Below are positions 63,319 through 64,000 of a stretch of DNA of 64,000 nucleotides, in pieces (positions within the stretch are counted from its first letter, which is position 1; every line of letters begins with the position of its first letter). The stretch lies in NCBI RefSeq assembly GCF_017254865.1, contig NZ_JAFKCV010000003.1:372001-436000 (forward strand). Direction: 5' to 3'. Made by a program: the position numbers and the translations under genes. This stretch comes from Bowmanella dokdonensis. GTDB lineage: Bacteria > Pseudomonadota > Gammaproteobacteria > Enterobacterales > Alteromonadaceae. The notes under the pieces were generated by a model. The model made no database searches and was not told where the DNA came from. It saw only the letters and a list, made by a program, of their open reading frames with translations.

Positions 63319-63996
63319 TTATTTCTGACTCTGCTCGTCCGGAGTGTCGCCGTCGCCATGCACCCAATCCAGTACCGGGTCGACCCAGGCGGGCAGGGGT
63401 TGATAGAAGGCACCGTGCAATTTGCCTGTGGAGATGCTGATTTCCTTAAACGACAGGGGGGCTTCGGGCTGCTCTGCAAGGGGCTTACAGGTGCCCGCCA
63501 GGGTATCGCTTGTCTCATAGAGAGAAAGTACCTGGCCAGTCAGGCGCAGATTGTCTTTTGGCGGGCCCTCGGGGCAGGCCGCGAGCAGCACAAAACGCAC
63601 CTGCGGCCGGCGTAAAAAGCTGGAAGCACGGGTGGCGATGCCGCCGCCTTTTGAAAAACCGACGACCACGATATTCTCAGGCGCAACGCCCTGTTCAATC
63701 AACTCCTCCACCTGCGCGACCACAATGCCGGCATAGTGGTTCATATCGGTTTTTGGCGGGCGCTGGGCCGAGATCACCACAGCGCCTCTGGAGGAAAGGG
63801 CCTCCAGTACGGCCGGGTAGTCATAGCGGCCGAAGCGGGGATCGGTAGGCCGGGGCCCGGCGTTCTCGATGATTCTGCCATGCAGATAAATCAGGTAGGT
63901 CTTTGCCGGGTCGGGTGAGTTTGGGATATGGGTGTAGATGTCACCGGCACGGGCCGGCAGGCAGAGAGCGAGCAGAATCAGTAACCCATATTTCAT
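63319..63996 (-). CDS. Secreted alpha/beta hydrolase-like protein
   Basis: 225 aa, signal peptide (GLLILLALCLPARAG). The oxyanion strand is YLIYLHGRIIE, and the nucleophile elbow reads VVVGFSKGGGIATR with Ser. A late LHGAFY may supply the His. It resembles esterase/lipase-like alpha/beta hydrolases; the substrate is unknown. The ATG lies 4 bp from the window end, so upstream context is not visible. Confidence 0.82.
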   Translation of the reverse strand: MKYGLLILLALCLPARAGDIYTHIPNSPDPAKTYLIYLHGRIIENAGPRPTDPRFGRYDYPAVLEALSSRGAVVISAQRPPKTDMNHYAGIVVAQVEELIEQGVAPENIVVVGFSKGGGIATRASSFLRRPQVRFVLLAACPEGPPKDNLRLTGQVLSLYETSDTLAGTCKPLAEQPEAPLSFKEISISTGKLHGAFYQPLPAWVDPVLDWVHGDGDTPDEQSQK

Positions 63997-64000
63997 GTGC

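Overview
The window looks like chromosomal DNA from an aquatic, heterotrophic gammaproteobacterium, most likely in the Alteromonadales. That placement rests on gene content (class I fumarase, RmuC, RimO, fused SecDF, PEP-CTERM proteins, a large TonB receptor, an MlaA lipoprotein with an RND transporter) and on a G+C of about 57% in a core line counted by hand. No rRNA, tRNA or CRISPR array was seen.

Layout. 1-3.2 kb: pabB diverging from a class I fumarase gene. 3.2-8.2 kb: an AT-rich, four-gene, overlapping minus-strand operon (adenine methyltransferase with a target-recognition-like tail, phosphoribosyltransferase-like protein, ORC/CDC6-like ATPase, and a protein with a CARF-like GTKPM motif). 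It sits between fumarase and an FKBP gene and is the best candidate for a little-described conflict or defence system. 8.3-17 kb: FKBP, then a two-gene operon for a giant secreted VWA protein and a transglutaminase-like partner that lacks the catalytic Cys. 17-20.7 kb: beta-propeller protein, its likely regulator, and rmuC. 20.8-26.2 kb: a PEP-CTERM protein with a sigma-54-type promoter, then metabolic genes. 26.3-33.6 kb: rimO, fused secDF, a TPR pseudo-response regulator and a lipase-like hydrolase.

Just upstream of secDF lies a 124-codon ORF with a signal-like N-terminus. Its last codons are perfectly complementary (9 bp) to the secDF Shine-Dalgarno region. This is the architecture of a SecM/VemP-type translation-arrest monitor.

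33.7-41.5 kb reads as a cyanophycin-use locus: secreted cyanophycinase, TonB receptor, YfcC-type transporter and isoaspartyl dipeptidase. The dipeptidase lacks one conserved metal-binding His. 41.9-46.3 kb is a two-gene operon: a secreted two-headed nuclease ending in a dockerin repeat, and a cohesin-like PEP-CTERM protein. It suggests surface tethering of the nuclease, and a Pho-box-like site lies upstream. 46.4-52.8 kb: SRPBCC protein, Lon-like protease, RND transporter and MlaA.

52.8-58.7 kb is an accessory region. It has REP-like hairpins, then an integrase-less integron cassette array (CALIN) of small plus-strand genes. Each cassette starts with a core site complementary to the one at its end. 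Inside or beside attC sites are near-identical 269-bp non-autonomous elements that keep only the first 51 codons of an IS110/IS1111-type transposase. 58.7-64 kb: a flavin monooxygenase, an araC-type pseudogene ending at an element terminus, secreted proteins, a transglutaminase and a hydrolase.
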